A DNA stretch of 64,000 nucleotides from Lysobacter sp. GX 14042 (GTDB lineage Bacteria; Pseudomonadota; Gammaproteobacteria; Xanthomonadales; Xanthomonadaceae), in NCBI RefSeq assembly GCF_021390425.1, contig NZ_JAJUWY010000006.1, forward strand, positions 1-64,000, read 5' to 3'. The position numbers were made by a program, and so were the translations under genes. Every line of letters begins with the position of its first letter. The first letter of the stretch is position 1. The notes under the pieces were generated by a model. The model worked only from the letters and a program-made list of their open reading frames with translations, was not told where the DNA came from and did not search any database. This document shows positions 17,367-26,140 of this stretch, one piece after another.

Positions 17367-18712
17367 CGGTCGAACTCCAGGCGCCGGCCGGCCGCCGCGC
17401 CGACCAGCTGCGTCCCGTCCCAGGCCAGTTGCCCATTGACCCAGGTCGAGGCGATCCGGCTGTGGAAGCTGCGGCCCTCGAACGGCGACCAGCCGCACTT
17501 CGACAGCACGTCTTCGCGGCGCACGGTGAACGGGGTGTCGTCGACCAGTACCAGGTCGGCGGCATAGCCCTCGCGCAGGAAGCCGCGCTCCTTCACGTCG
17601 AACAGCTGCGCCGGGGCATGGGCGAACTTCTGCACCACCTGCGCGGTGGACAGCCGGCCCTCATGGACCAGCTCCAGCGCGGCGACCAGCGCGTACTGCA
17701 CCAGCGGCAGCCCGCTGGGCGCCCTGGTGTAGGGGTTCCGCTTTTCTTCCAGCAGGTGCGGGGCGTGGTCGGTGGCGAGCACGTCGAGCACGTCGTCGGC
17801 CAGGGCCTGGATCAACGCTTCGCGGTCGGCCGGGTCCTTGATCGCCGGGTTGCATTTGATCAGGTGCCCGAGCGCCTCGTAGTCGCGGCGGTCGAAACGC
17901 AGGAAGTGGATGCAGGTCTCGGCGGTGATCTGCTTGCGGCTGCCATCGGGGCGCACCAGCGGTCCGCGCTCGAACAGCGCCAGCTCGTCGGCGGTGGAGA
18001 TGTGCAGTACGTGCAGCCGGGTGCCGTGCCGGCGCGCCAACGAGATCGCCAGTTGCGTGGACTTCATGCAGGCCTCGCGCGAGCGGATGTCGGGGTGGCA
18101 GGCCGCGGGGATGTCGTCACCGTACTTCTCCCGGTACCGGGCCGTGGCGGCCTCGATCATCGGGGTGTCTTCGCAGTGGGTGATGATCGGCGTGGGTACG
18201 TCGCGGAACACCGCGTCCAGCACCTCCGGGTCGTCGACCAGCATGTTGCCGGTGGAGGCGCCCATGAACACCTTCACCCCCGGCGCACTGCGCGGGTCCA
18301 GGCGCTGGATCGCCTCCAGGTTGGAGGTGCTGGTGCCCATGTAGAAGCCGTAGTTGCCGCGGACACGGCCGGCGGCGCGGCGGTACTTGTCCTCCAGCGC
18401 GTCGGCATCGAGCGTCGGCGGGCTGGTGTTGGGCATGTCCATGAAGCTGGTCAGCCCGCCGGCGACGGCGGCGCCGGACTCCACCGCCATGTCGGCCTTG
18501 TACTCCATGCCCGGCTCGCGGAAATGCACCTGGTCGTCGATCATGCCCGGCAGCAGGCGCCGGCCGGCGGCGTCGACCACCGGCTCGCCCTCCCGCGCCG
18601 ACAGTCCACTGCCGATCCGCGCGATGCGCCCGTCTTCGATCCGCAGGTCGCCGTCGAACTCGCGTCCTTCGTTGACCAGGCGGGCATTGACGATCAGGGT
18701 CGATGGGCTCAT
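17363..18712 (-). CDS. pyrC: dihydroorotase
   Basis: This 449-residue amidohydrolase cyclises carbamoyl-aspartate to dihydroorotate in pyrimidine synthesis. Landmarks are PGMIDDQVHFREPGMEYKADM, MDMPNTSPP, KVFMGASTGNML, ITHCEDTPMI, HVLHISTADEL and LATDHAPHLLEEK. The metal motif reads DDQVHF rather than the classical DxHxH; this Gln variant is usual for the dihydroorotase type of Bacteroidetes and Xanthomonadaceae and should not be read as inactivation. It is 12 bases downstream of yidD and overlaps the M23 peptidase gene by four bases. Confidence 0.92.
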   Translation of the reverse strand: MSPSTLIVNARLVNEGREFDGDLRIEDGRIARIGSGLSAREGEPVVDAAGRRLLPGMIDDQVHFREPGMEYKADMAVESGAAVAGGLTSFMDMPNTSPPTLDADALEDKYRRAAGRVRGNYGFYMGTSTSNLEAIQRLDPRSAPGVKVFMGASTGNMLVDDPEVLDAVFRDVPTPIITHCEDTPMIEAATARYREKYGDDIPAACHPDIRSREACMKSTQLAISLARRHGTRLHVLHISTADELALFERGPLVRPDGSRKQITAETCIHFLRFDRRDYEALGHLIKCNPAIKDPADREALIQALADDVLDVLATDHAPHLLEEKRNPYTRAPSGLPLVQYALVAALELVHEGRLSTAQVVQKFAHAPAQLFDVKERGFLREGYAADLVLVDDTPFTVRREDVLSKCGWSPFEGRSFHSRIASTWVNGQLAWDGTQLVGAAAGRRLEFDR

Positions 18713-18724
18713 GGGGGTCCTCGG

Positions 18725-18946
18725 TCAGTGGGCGGGCGGCACGGGGTCGTGGCCGCCGGGGTTGAGTGGATGGCAGCGGGCGATGCGGCGCAGCGCCAGC
18801 CAGCCGCCACGCAGCGCGCCGAAGCGGGCGATGGCCTGCATCGCGTAGCTCGAGCAGCTCGGGTGGAAACGGCAGCGGGGTCCCAGCAGGGGGCTGACGA
18901 AGCGCTTGTAGCCTTTCAGCAGGACGATGAGGACGCGTTCGATCAC
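18725..18946 (-). CDS. yidD: membrane protein insertion efficiency factor YidD
   Basis: This is a 73-residue protein. The sequence [19 protein letters not shown] then [13 protein letters not shown] and [19 protein letters not shown] is the complete YidD signature, including the three conserved cysteines and an N-terminal amphipathic helix. YidD sits at the inner membrane near YidC and assists insertion. The start is GTG at 18946 (IERVL follows). In most bacteria yidD lies between rnpA and yidC; here it precedes pyrC. Confidence 0.92.
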   Translation of the reverse strand: MIERVLIVLLKGYKRFVSPLLGPRCRFHPSCSSYAMQAIARFGALRGGWLALRRIARCHPLNPGGHDPVPPAH

Positions 18947-19087
18947 GGGGGTCCGGTGCCGGGCACGCGTTGTCGCGGCGGGGTAGGATGGGGCCTTCAC
19001 CATCGATGTGGCGCGAAGCCGCTGCGGCACACGGCAGGCGCCATGACAAGTGACGGGCGCGCGGTGTGGGAACCCGCTGTGGCGCGG

Positions 19088-19116
19088 TTGCCGCCGCTTG
19101 CGGGGCAGGGTATAAC
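19088..19116 (+). promoter_or_regulatory. sigma-70-type promoter of dksA
   Basis: TTGCCG (19088-19093) and TATAAC (19111-19116) are separated by exactly 17 bases, close to the sigma-70 consensus. Transcription would start near 19123, leaving a leader of about 38 bases before the GTG at 19161. Confidence 0.65.
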
Positions 19117-19160
19117 AGCGCGCTTTCCCGTCACAAGGGACTGACCAAGGATACCCGACA

Positions 19161-19934
19161 GTGGCAGCGAAGAAGACCGTCAAGAAGGCCGCGAAGGCCA
19201 CCAGCAGCGCCAGCAAGGCGGCGGCCAAGACTCCCGCGAAGAAGGCGGCGGTGGCGAAGAAGGCAGCGGCGAAGAAGGCCGTCGCCAGCGAAGCCCCGGC
19301 GAAGAAGGCGGTTGCGAAAACCGCCTCCGGGGCCGCCGCGAAGAAGGCGGCCAGCAAGGTGGCGAAGGCCGCCAAGGCGACCACCGCTCCGGCGAAGACC
19401 GCCGGCGCGCCGGCCGCGCGCCGTCCCGGCAAGGTCGCCGTGGCGGTGGCAGCCAAGCCGCAGGCACCCACTCCCCGGAGCAAGTACAAGACCGTGCAGT
19501 ACAAGACCGACAAGAACACCGGCCGCCCGATCCTCCCCGACGGCTATCGCCCGGACGCGGACGAGGAGTACATGAGCGCGCTCCAGCTGGAGTATTTCCG
19601 CCAGCGCCTGATGCAGTGGCGCGAGGACCTGGTGGAAGAGTCCAAGCAGACCATCGAGAACCTCAAGGAGGAAGTGCGCGACGTCGGCGACGAGGCCGAG
19701 CGGGCCACCCGCGAGACCGAGAACTCGCTGGAACTGCGCACCCGCGACCGCTACCGCAAGCTGATCAGCAAGATCGACAGCACCCTCAAGCGCGTGGACT
19801 CGGGCGAATACGGCTACTGCGTCGACACCGGCGAGGAGATCGGCCTGGATCGCCTGGAGGCGCGGCTGACCGCCGAGCGCACCCTGGATGCCCAGGAACG
19901 CTGGGAGCACCTGCGCAAGCAGATGGGCGACTGA
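19161..19934 (+). CDS. dksA: RNA polymerase-binding transcription factor DksA with Lys/Ala-rich N-terminal extension
   Basis: This is a 257-residue protein. The C-terminal 140 residues are Dks[22 protein letters not shown], the coiled-coil tip DVGDEA (the DxxDxA motif that reaches the RNA polymerase secondary channel), and [14 protein letters not shown]. Of the four zinc-finger cysteines only Cys220 remains; the others are replaced (TG, then TLDAQERWE), as in redox-insensitive DksA forms. The first about 100 residues are a histone H1-like run of AAKK repeats, common to Xanthomonadaceae DksA, and may bind nucleic acid. DksA works with ppGpp to adjust rRNA and amino-acid promoters. The start is GTG; terminator at 19961. 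Confidence 0.95.
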   Translation: MAAKKTVKKAAKATSSASKAAAKTPAKKAAVAKKAAAKKAVASEAPAKKAVAKTASGAAAKKAASKVAKAAKATTAPAKTAGAPAARRPGKVAVAVAAKPQAPTPRSKYKTVQYKTDKNTGRPILPDGYRPDADEEYMSALQLEYFRQRLMQWREDLVEESKQTIENLKEEVRDVGDEAERATRETENSLELRTRDRYRKLISKIDSTLKRVDSGEYGYCVDTGEEIGLDRLEARLTAERTLDAQERWEHLRKQMGD

Positions 19935-19960
19935 GCTCCCGTTCCCCTGCGCGATACCGA

Positions 19961-19986
19961 AAGGCCCCGCAGAGCGGGGCCTTTTC
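19961..19986 (+). terminator. dksA terminator
   Basis: A 10-bp perfect stem AAGGCCCCGC/GCGGGGCCTT (19961-19970 and 19974-19983) with a three-base loop is followed by TTCC. It separates dksA from the convergent sufE. Confidence 0.85.
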
Positions 19987-20024
19987 CGTGGTCGGCTCCA
20001 CCGGAGCGCCCGCGGGGAGCGGCC

Positions 20025-20477
20025 TCAGCCGCGAATCCCCTCAGCCGCCGCTTGGCGAATGAACCCCAGCATCGCCGCCAGCCCGTTGCTGCGGGTCGGC
20101 GAAAGCTGCCGCGCCAGCCCGATGTCGGCGACGTAGTCCGGTTCGGTGGCGAGGATCTCCTCCGGACTGCGCCCGGAGTAGACCCGCAGCGCGAGATGGA
20201 TCAGGCCCGACACGATCGCCGAGTCGCTGATGGCGTGGAAGTGCAGGGTGCCGTCGCGGTTCTCCGGGACGATCCAGACCATCGACTGGCAGCCGTGCAG
20301 CCGGTGCTCTTCGGTCTTCCAGGCTTCCGGGAAGGGCGGCAGCTTGCGTCCCAGGTCGATCAGGTACTGGTAGCGCTCGGACCAGTCGCTGAAGAAGCCG
20401 AACTCCTCGACGATGGCGGCCTGGGCGGCCCGGGCGGTGGGTTCGAGCGGGAAGGGGGAGTCGGGGAAAGCGGTCAC
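20025..20477 (-). CDS. sufE: cysteine desulfuration protein SufE
   Basis: This 150-residue sulfur-transfer protein takes persulfide from the cysteine desulfurase SufS for Fe-S assembly. The sequence YQYLIDLGRKLPPFPE, then HRLHGCQSMVWI with the acceptor Cys63, and the C-terminal LSPTRSNGLAAMLGFI are characteristic. It lies 15 bases downstream of cysS on the same strand, so tRNA charging with cysteine and use of cysteine sulfur appear to be co-transcribed. Other suf genes are not in the window. Confidence 0.95.
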   Translation of the reverse strand: MTAFPDSPFPLEPTARAAQAAIVEEFGFFSDWSERYQYLIDLGRKLPPFPEAWKTEEHRLHGCQSMVWIVPENRDGTLHFHAISDSAIVSGLIHLALRVYSGRSPEEILATEPDYVADIGLARQLSPTRSNGLAAMLGFIRQAAAEGIRG

Positions 20478-20492
20478 GGGATCCTCGTTGTC

Positions 20493-21860
20493 TCAGCCGC
20501 GGCGCCAGCGCACGCCGGCGGCGGTGTCCTCCAGCAGCACGCCCTCGGCGGCGAGCTGGTCGCGGATGGCGTCGGCGCGGGCGAAGTCGCGCGCCTTCCT
20601 GGCCGTTTCGCGCTCTTCCACCAGGGCCTGGATGCGGGCATCGTCCCCGGCAGCCGCGTCGCGGGCGAACCAGCCGGCCGGATCCTGCTGCAACAGGCCC
20701 AGCGCCCGGCCGGCGCCGATCAGCTGCGACTTCAAGCGCGCCCGTTCCGGATCGGAGCCCGCCTTGCGGGCCTCGCCGGCGATGCGCGAGAGCTCGGCCA
20801 GCGCCTGCGGGGTGTTGAGGTCGTCGTCCAGCGCGGCTTCGAGTTCCGCCGGGATGATAGGCCCGGCCTGCACGCCGGCCAGGTCGCGCAGCGTGCCGTA
20901 CAACCGGTCCAGGGTCCTGATGCTGCGCTCGACCAGCGCCGCGGACCAGTCCAGCGGCTGCCGGTAGTGCGCGCTGAGCAGGGCATAGCGCAGCGCCTCC
21001 GGTGGGTGGGCACGGACCAGGTCGTGGACCTTCTCGATGTTGCCCACCGACTTGCTCATCTTGGCGCCGCCGAAGGTCAGCATGCCGTTGTGCAGCCAGA
21101 ACCGGGCGAAGGTGCGCCCGCCGTGGGCGCATTCGCTCTGGGCGATCTCGTTCTCGTGGTGCGGGAACTGCAGGTCGACCCCGCCGGCGTGGATGTCGAT
21201 GGTCTCGCCCAGGTGCGCGGCGGCCATCGCCGAGCATTCGATGTGCCAGCCCGGGCGGCCGCGGCCCCAGGGCGAGTCCCAGCCCGGCAATTCCGCGGTC
21301 GACGGCTTCCACAGCACGAAGTCGCCGGGATCGCGCTTGTACGGAGCGACGTCCACCCGGGCGCCGGCGAGCATCTCCCCGGTGTCGCGCCGCGAGAGCC
21401 TGCCGTAGCCGGCGAAGCTGCCGACCGAGAACAGCACGTGGCCTTCCGCGGCGTAGGCGTGCCCACTGGCGACCAGCCGCTCGATCATCGCGATGATCTC
21501 GGCAATGTGCGCGGTCGCCTCCGGCTCGATGTCCGGCGGCGCCACGCCCAGCGCGGCCATGTCCTCGCGGTAGGCGGCGGCGAAACGGTCGGTGATCGCC
21601 GAGATCGGCACGCCCTGTGCGGCGGCCGCGGCATTGATCTTGTCGTCGACGTCGGTGATGTTGCGGGCGTAGGCGAGGGCGCCGAAGCGGCGCCGCAGCA
21701 GCTCGGCCAGGACCCCGAACACCACCGGGCCGCGCGCGTTGCCGATGTGCACGTAGTTGTAGACGGTCGGCCCGCATACGTACATGGTGGGGCGCGCGGG
21801 ATCGAGCGGCCGGAAGGGTTCGACGCGCCGCGTCAGGCTGTTGAAGAGGTGCAGGCTCAT
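20493..21860 (-). CDS. cysS: cysteinyl-tRNA synthetase
   Basis: This 455-residue class I synthetase charges tRNA-Cys. The sequence [19 protein letters not shown] gives the zinc Cys and the HIGH motif. [35 protein letters not shown] is the family signature, and [11 protein letters not shown] is the KMSKS loop. Length is normal. It starts at ATG 21860 and is divergent from a small secreted protein gene with a 150-bp shared region. Confidence 0.97.
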   Translation of the reverse strand: MSLHLFNSLTRRVEPFRPLDPARPTMYVCGPTVYNYVHIGNARGPVVFGVLAELLRRRFGALAYARNITDVDDKINAAAAAQGVPISAITDRFAAAYREDMAALGVAPPDIEPEATAHIAEIIAMIERLVASGHAYAAEGHVLFSVGSFAGYGRLSRRDTGEMLAGARVDVAPYKRDPGDFVLWKPSTAELPGWDSPWGRGRPGWHIECSAMAAAHLGETIDIHAGGVDLQFPHHENEIAQSECAHGGRTFARFWLHNGMLTFGGAKMSKSVGNIEKVHDLVRAHPPEALRYALLSAHYRQPLDWSAALVERSIRTLDRLYGTLRDLAGVQAGPIIPAELEAALDDDLNTPQALAELSRIAGEARKAGSDPERARLKSQLIGAGRALGLLQQDPAGWFARDAAAGDDARIQALVEERETARKARDFARADAIRDQLAAEGVLLEDTAAGVRWRRG

Positions 21861-22010
21861 GGGGACATCGGACAGGTTTGCGACATTCTACCCGGCGCGG
21901 CGACCGGCCCGCCCCGGCGTGGCCGCGGACCGCGCACCAGCAGGGGTTCAGCCCCCGTGCGTGCACGGCACCTACACTCTGCCGGTTGCCTGCGAAGGAC
22001 CTGCCCACCG

Positions 22011-22478
22011 ATGAAGTCCAGCCTTGCGCCGCTTGCCTTGCTGCTTGCAGCCGCGGCATTCCCTGCCTGGGGACAGGAGACCCGCACGGTCATCCAGGCC
22101 GAGAACGTCCGTTTCGCCTATGCGCAGGTGCTGCAGGTCACCCCGGTGTACCAGACCCTGACGGCGACCGCGGTCGAGCAGGAGTGCGATCCGGCCGGCG
22201 AACCCGCGGCGGACGCGGACGGGCCGTCGCGGCTGCAGCGCGTGGTCGGCCGCGTGCGCGACGCGCTGGGCGGAAGCGATGGCGGGGACGCGGGCGAGCC
22301 GCGCGTGGACTGCCGCACGGTGCCGGTCCAGCGCGAGTTCCGCCGTCCGATCGCCTATGACGTGGACTACGACTACAAGGGGCTGAAGTTCCGCTCCAGG
22401 CTGCCGGACGATCCGGGCAACCGGCTTCGCATCCGGGTCGGCGTGACCCCGGTGGTGGTCGGCGACCACAGCGAGTAG
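22011..22478 (+). CDS. small secreted protein related to the glycine-zipper outer-membrane family
   Basis: This is a 155-residue protein with a clear signal peptide (LALLLAAAAFPAWGQ). The mature part starts with AENVRFAYAQVLQVTPVYQTL and ends with AYDVDYDYKGLKFRSRLPDDPGNRLRIRVGV. This two-part pattern resembles the outer-membrane glycine-zipper 2TM proteins of Xanthomonadaceae, but the glycine zipper itself is missing and replaced by a charged, variable linker. Two cysteines (in EQECD and VDCRT) could form a disulfide. The function is not known. Confidence 0.65.
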   Translation: MKSSLAPLALLLAAAAFPAWGQETRTVIQAENVRFAYAQVLQVTPVYQTLTATAVEQECDPAGEPAADADGPSRLQRVVGRVRDALGGSDGGDAGEPRVDCRTVPVQREFRRPIAYDVDYDYKGLKFRSRLPDDPGNRLRIRVGVTPVVVGDHSE

Positions 22479-22482
22479 GCGC

Positions 22483-22511
22483 TTGCCGCCGTCCCTGCCG
22501 CGTGCCAAGAT
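22483..22511 (+). promoter_or_regulatory. possible promoter of the arginine leader
   Basis: TTGCCG (22483-22488) and CAAGAT (22506-22511) are separated by 17 bases. The -35 is identical to that of the dksA promoter; the -10 is weak. If used, transcription would begin within a few bases of the leader ATG at 22522, making the leader peptide nearly leaderless. Confidence 0.35.
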
Positions 22512-22521
22512 CCTCCGCTCG

Positions 22522-22626
22522 ATGAATGCCCTGCGCGCCCACGCCGACATCCTGACCTCCGCCCGCATGGCGGCCGGCATGACCTCGCGCGCGCGCCGAC
22601 GCTCGACCGACATTCCGGCCGGGTAG
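22522..22626 (+). CDS. putative arginine-rich leader peptide of the arg operon
   Basis: This is a 34-codon ORF: it starts MNALRAHADI, passes TSRARRRSTD and ends PAG with TAG at 22624. Six of 34 residues are arginine, and five codons (22588-22602) read Arg-Ala-Arg-Arg-Arg. It lies about 100 bases before argF', is followed by a terminator hairpin at 22651-22688, and so has the layout of an attenuator: slow decoding of Arg codons would change RNA folding. No strong ribosome site precedes the ATG. A chance ORF in GC-rich DNA is the main alternative, since CGC codons are frequent. Confidence 0.5.
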   Translation: MNALRAHADILTSARMAAGMTSRARRRSTDIPAG

Positions 22627-22650
22627 TACGCGCACGCATCGTTGTACGCG

Positions 22651-22688
22651 GTACGCAAGCCCAGCCACCGCGCTGGGCTTTTTCGTAC
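22651..22688 (+). terminator. putative attenuator terminator upstream of argF'
   Basis: The stem AAGCCCAGC/GCTGGGCTT (22657-22665 and 22672-22680) with a 6-base loop is followed by TTT, giving a T-run at 22679-22683. It is extended by GTACG (22651-22655) pairing with CGTAC (22684-22688). Two further GTAC elements at 22626 and 22644 could pair instead with the upstream arm, a possible antiterminator. It lies 39 bases before the argF' start, where an ordinary gene-end terminator would make little sense. Confidence 0.65.
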
Positions 22689-22726
22689 CTCGACCGCCCG
22701 GCGCCTTCCCTCCAAGGAGCCTCGCG

Positions 22727-23758
22727 ATGTCCCCCCGCCACTTCCTCAACACCCAGGACTGGTCCCGGTCCGGCCTGGACGACCTGCTGGCCCGTGCCGC
22801 GCAGTTCAAGCGCAGCCCGCTGGGCGACCAGCTCAGGGGGCGCTCGATCGCGCTGGTGTTCTTCAACCCGTCCATGCGTACCCGCACCAGTTTCGAACTG
22901 GGCGCCTTCCAGCTGGGGGGCCACGCGGTGGTGCTGCAGCCGGGCAAGGACGCCTGGCCGATCGAGTTCGATACCGGCGTGGTGATGGACGGCGAGGCCG
23001 AGGAGCACATCGCCGAGGTCGCCCGGGTGCTGGGCCGCTACGCCGACCTGGTCGGGGTGCGCGCGTTCCCCCGGTTCGCCGACTGGTCGGTGGACCGCGA
23101 GGACCGGGTGCTGCGGGCATTCGCGAAGTTCAGCCCGGTGCCGGTGATCAACATGGAGACCATCACCCACCCGTGCCAGGAACTGGCCCACGTGATGGCG
23201 CTGCAGGAGCACTTCCTGGGCCGCGAGCCGGGATCCAGTCCGGAGCAGGTCCTGCGCGGGAAGAAGTACGTGCTGACCTGGACCTACCACCCGAAGCCGC
23301 TGAACACCGCGGTCGCCAATTCCGCCCTGGCCATCGCCACCCGGATGGGCATGGACGTGACCCTGCTGTGCCCCACGTCCGAGTACGTGCTCGACGCGCG
23401 CTACATGGACTGGGCGGCCCGCAACGTGGCCGAGAGCGGCGGCTCGCTGAGCGTCAGCCACGACCCCGACAGCGCCTACGCCGGCGCCGACGTGGTCTAC
23501 GCCAAGAGCTGGGGCGCACTGCCGTACTTCGGTAACTGGGAAGCGGAGAAGGCGATCCGCGAACGGCACCGCCACTTCATCGTCGACGAGCGGAAGATGG
23601 CCCTGACCCGCGGCGCGGTCTTCAGCCACTGCCTGCCCCTGCGGCGCAACGTGAAGGCGTCCGACGCGGTGATGGATTCCCCGCAATGCATCGCCATCGA
23701 CGAGGCGGAGAACCGCCTGCACGTGCAGAAGGCGGTGATGTCGGCGCTGGTGCGCTGA
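22727..23758 (+). CDS. argF': N-acetylornithine carbamoyltransferase
   Basis: This 343-residue enzyme transfers the carbamoyl group to N-acetylornithine, giving N-acetylcitrulline. The carbamoyl-phosphate motif SMRTRTSFE is intact (residues 49-57). Unlike ornithine carbamoyltransferases it has KDAWPIEF (Trp77) and [10 protein letters not shown] (Glu92), the residues described for Xanthomonas AOTCase substrate recognition, plus the YHPKPLNTA loop and a late Lys in RRNVKAS equivalent to the carboxylated lysine. AAGGAG precedes the ATG. It is the first gene of the arginine cluster and appears to be controlled by the upstream leader. A GTTCC-type repeat follows the stop. Confidence 0.95.
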   Translation: MSPRHFLNTQDWSRSGLDDLLARAAQFKRSPLGDQLRGRSIALVFFNPSMRTRTSFELGAFQLGGHAVVLQPGKDAWPIEFDTGVVMDGEAEEHIAEVARVLGRYADLVGVRAFPRFADWSVDREDRVLRAFAKFSPVPVINMETITHPCQELAHVMALQEHFLGREPGSSPEQVLRGKKYVLTWTYHPKPLNTAVANSALAIATRMGMDVTLLCPTSEYVLDARYMDWAARNVAESGGSLSVSHDPDSAYAGADVVYAKSWGALPYFGNWEAEKAIRERHRHFIVDERKMALTRGAVFSHCLPLRRNVKASDAVMDSPQCIAIDEAENRLHVQKAVMSALVR

Positions 23759-23760
23759 CA

Positions 23761-23800
23761 CCCGTTCCTCGTTCCCCGTTCCTCTCCACCCGTTCCCCGA
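23761..23800. repeat. GTTCCTCGTTCC-type repeat between argF' and argG
   Basis: Copies of CCGTTCC and TCGTTCC follow one another directly after the argF' stop. This is the reverse complement of the GGAACGAGGAACGGG repeats at 59722-59768 and 62609-62640, so the same dispersed family occurs in both orientations. Confidence 0.65.
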
Positions 23801-23820
23801 GCTTTTTCAGGTTCCAGCCC

Positions 23821-25065
23821 ATGACCCAGCCCCGCCCCATCGTCCTCGCCTTCTCCGGCGGCCTCGACACCAGTTTCTGCGTTCCCTACCTCGCCGCGCG
23901 TGGCTGGGAGGTCCATACGGTCTTTGCCGATACCGGTGGCGTGGACGCCGGGGAGCGCGCCTATATCGAGCAGCGCGCCCACGAGCTGGGCGTGGCCAGC
24001 CATGTCACCGTCGATGGCGGTCCGGCGATCTGGGACGGCTTCGTCAAGCCCTTCGTCCGGGCCGGGGAGGGCTACCAGGGCCAGTACCCGCTGCTGGTCT
24101 CGGACCGCTACCTGATCGTCGAGGCGGCGCTCGGGCGGGCGGCCGAACTGGGCACCCGGGCGATTGCCCACGGTTGCACCGGGATGGGCAACGACCAGGT
24201 GCGCTTCGACCTGGCGGTCATGGCCCGGGGGGATTACCGGATCGTCGCCCCGATCCGCGAGATCCAGAAGGAGCACACCCAGGTGCGCGCCTATGAGCAG
24301 CAGTACCTGGAGGCGCGCGGCTTCCACGTCAGGGCGAAGCAGCAGGCCTATACCATCAACGAGAACCTGCTGGGTGTGACCCTGTCCGGCGGCGAGGTGG
24401 ACCGCTGGGAGGTGCCGGGCGAGGGCGCGGTGGGCTGGTGCCTGCCGCGCGCGCAATGGCCCGACGAGGCGCTGGAGCTGCGGGTCGGCTTCGAGCAGGG
24501 CGAGGCGGTCAGCCTGGATGGCGAGCGCCTGCCCGGGCATGAGCTGCTGGCGCGCCTCAACCGGGCGCTGGCGCAGTACGGCGTGGGCCGCGGCCTGTAC
24601 ACCGGTGACACCACCATCGGCCTGAAGGGCCGGATCGTCTACGAGGCGCCGGGCCTGGTGGCGCTGCTGGCCGCGCACCGCGCGCTGGAGGAGGCGGTCC
24701 TGAGCAAGCAGCAGAACCGCTTCAAGCCCGAGGTCGCGCGCAAGTGGGTGGAGCTGGTCTACGAAGGCTTCTTCTCCGATCCGCTCAAGGCCGACCTGGA
24801 GGCCTTCCTCGCCTCCAGCCAGGCCACCGTCAATGGCGAGGTGGTGCTGCGTACCGAGGGTGGCCGGGTGGACGCGGTGGCGGTCGATTCGCCGCACATC
24901 CTCGCTGCCGGCGGCGCGACCTATGCCCAGGCCGCCGACTGGGGCGTGGCGGAGGCCGAGGGGTTCATCAAGCTGTTCGGGATGAGCAGCACCTTGTGGG
25001 CGCAGGTGAACCGGGGCGGGAACGGGGCACCGGGCGCCGGGAACGGGGGAATTGCCGGTGCTTGA
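23821..25065 (+). CDS. argG: argininosuccinate synthase (acts after N-acetylcitrulline deacetylation)
   Basis: This 414-residue enzyme condenses citrulline and aspartate with ATP. The P-loop-like PP motif is [34 protein letters not shown] and [21 protein letters not shown] are typical of the shorter Xanthomonas/Bacteroides form. The real protein probably once ended near WAQVN: the last about 17 residues ([13 protein letters not shown]...) are encoded by a GGGAACGGGG repeat. The ATG at 23821 is used; it is 62 bases after argF'. It overlaps argE by 14 bases. Confidence 0.95.
   Translation: MTQPRPIVLAFSGGLDTSFCVPYLAARGWEVHTVFADTGGVDAGERAYIEQRAHELGVASHVTVDGGPAIWDGFVKPFVRAGEGYQGQYPLLVSDRYLIVEAALGRAAELGTRAIAHGCTGMGNDQVRFDLAVMARGDYRIVAPIREIQKEHTQVRAYEQQYLEARGFHVRAKQQAYTINENLLGVTLSGGEVDRWEVPGEGAVGWCLPRAQWPDEALELRVGFEQGEAVSLDGERLPGHELLARLNRALAQYGVGRGLYTGDTTIGLKGRIVYEAPGLVALLAAHRALEEAVLSKQQNRFKPEVARKWVELVYEGFFSDPLKADLEAFLASSQATVNGEVVLRTEGGRVDAVAVDSPHILAAGGATYAQAADWGVAEAEGFIKLFGMSSTLWAQVNRGGNGAPGAGNGGIAGA
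25012..25050. repeat. GGGAACGGGG repeat forming the argG tail
   Basis: GCGGGAACGGGG occurs near 25015 and again, as GCCGGGAACGGGG, near 25037, inside the last codons of argG. It is similar to the GGAACGAGG family found after other genes here. It also supplies the G-rich stretch that serves as ribosome site for the TTG start of argE. Confidence 0.55.
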
Positions 25066-26140
25066 GGATGTGCTGGGCCACCTGGAGGCGCTGGTGGGCT
25101 TCGACACCCGCAATCCGCCGCGGCTGATCGGGACCGGCGGGATCTTCGATTACCTGCGCGCGCAGCTGCCGGGATTCCGGATCGAGGTGACCGACCACGG
25201 CGATGGCGCGGTGTCGCTGCTCGCGGTGCGTGGCAATCCGCGGCGGGTGTTCAACGTGCACCTGGACACGGTGCCGGATTCGCCGGCGTGGACCGCGGAC
25301 CCGCACCGGCTGCGGGTTGCCGGCGGGCGTGCGACCGGCCTGGGTGCCTGCGACATCAAGGGCGCGGCCGCCGGGCTGCTGGCCGCCGCGGCACGGACCA
25401 CGGGTGACGCCGCGTTCCTGTTCTCCACCGACGAGGAGGCCAACGACGCGCGCTGCATCAGGGCCTTCCTCGCCGGCGATCATGGCTTCGACGAGGCGAT
25501 CATTGCCGAGCCCACCGCGTGCGAGGCGGTGCTGGCCCACCGCGGCATCAGCTCGGTGCTGATGCGTTTCACCGGCAATGCCGGGCACGCCTCCGGCGCC
25601 GACGCGATGCGGGCCAGCGCGCTGCACCAGGCGATGCGCTGGGGCAGCCGCGCGCTGGACCTGGTCGAGGGCGAAGCGCAGCAGCGCTTCGGCGGGTTGG
25701 CCGGGCTGCGCTTCAACATCGGGCGCGTGGAAGGCGGCATCAAGGCCAACATGATCGCGCCCGACGCGGAGGTCCGTTTCGGCTTCCGCCCGCTGCCGTC
25801 GATGTCGGTCGACGGACTGCACGGGCGCTTGCGGGGGCTCGCTCCCGATGCGGCCGTGGGCCATTACGAAGAGACCTTCCGTGGTCCGCCGCTGCCGGCC
25901 GGCGACGTCGCCGATGCGGAGGCGCGCAGGCTGCAGGCGCGTGACCTGGCCGATGAGCTCGGCCTGCCGGTCGGCAACGCCGTGGACTTCTGGACCGAGG
26001 CCTCGCTGTTTTCCGCCGCTGGGCTGACGGCGCTGGTCTATGGCCCCGGCGACATCGCCCAGGCGCATGCGGCGGATGAGTGGGTCGAACTCGACCAGCT
26101 GCAGCGGTATGCGGAATCGGTAGCCGGGATCCTGTCATGA
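25052..26140 (+). CDS. argE: N-acetyl-L-citrulline deacetylase (M20 family)
   Basis: This 362-residue zinc hydrolase removes acetate from N-acetylcitrulline to give citrulline for ArgG. M20 landmarks are FNVHLDTVP (metal His/Asp), [15 protein letters not shown] (bridging Asp), FSTDEEAND (catalytic Glu) and [16 protein letters not shown]. The dimerisation domain contains GNAGHASG. In this pathway order it acts before ArgG, unlike classical acetylornithine deacetylase. TTG 25052 is taken as start with GGGGG upstream; GTG 25058 is possible. It overlaps both neighbours (argG by 14 bases, argAB by ATGA). Confidence 0.92.
   Translation: MPVLEDVLGHLEALVGFDTRNPPRLIGTGGIFDYLRAQLPGFRIEVTDHGDGAVSLLAVRGNPRRVFNVHLDTVPDSPAWTADPHRLRVAGGRATGLGACDIKGAAAGLLAAAARTTGDAAFLFSTDEEANDARCIRAFLAGDHGFDEAIIAEPTACEAVLAHRGISSVLMRFTGNAGHASGADAMRASALHQAMRWGSRALDLVEGEAQQRFGGLAGLRFNIGRVEGGIKANMIAPDAEVRFGFRPLPSMSVDGLHGRLRGLAPDAAVGHYEETFRGPPLPAGDVADAEARRLQARDLADELGLPVGNAVDFWTEASLFSAAGLTALVYGPGDIAQAHAADEWVELDQLQRYAESVAGILS

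Noticed and set aside
17363-18712. PyrC as an inactive dihydroorotase homologue because its metal motif has Gln (DDQVHF)
   Set aside because: This Gln variant is normal for the subtype, and the other metal-ligand motifs (ITHCED, HVLHIS, ATDHAPH) are intact.
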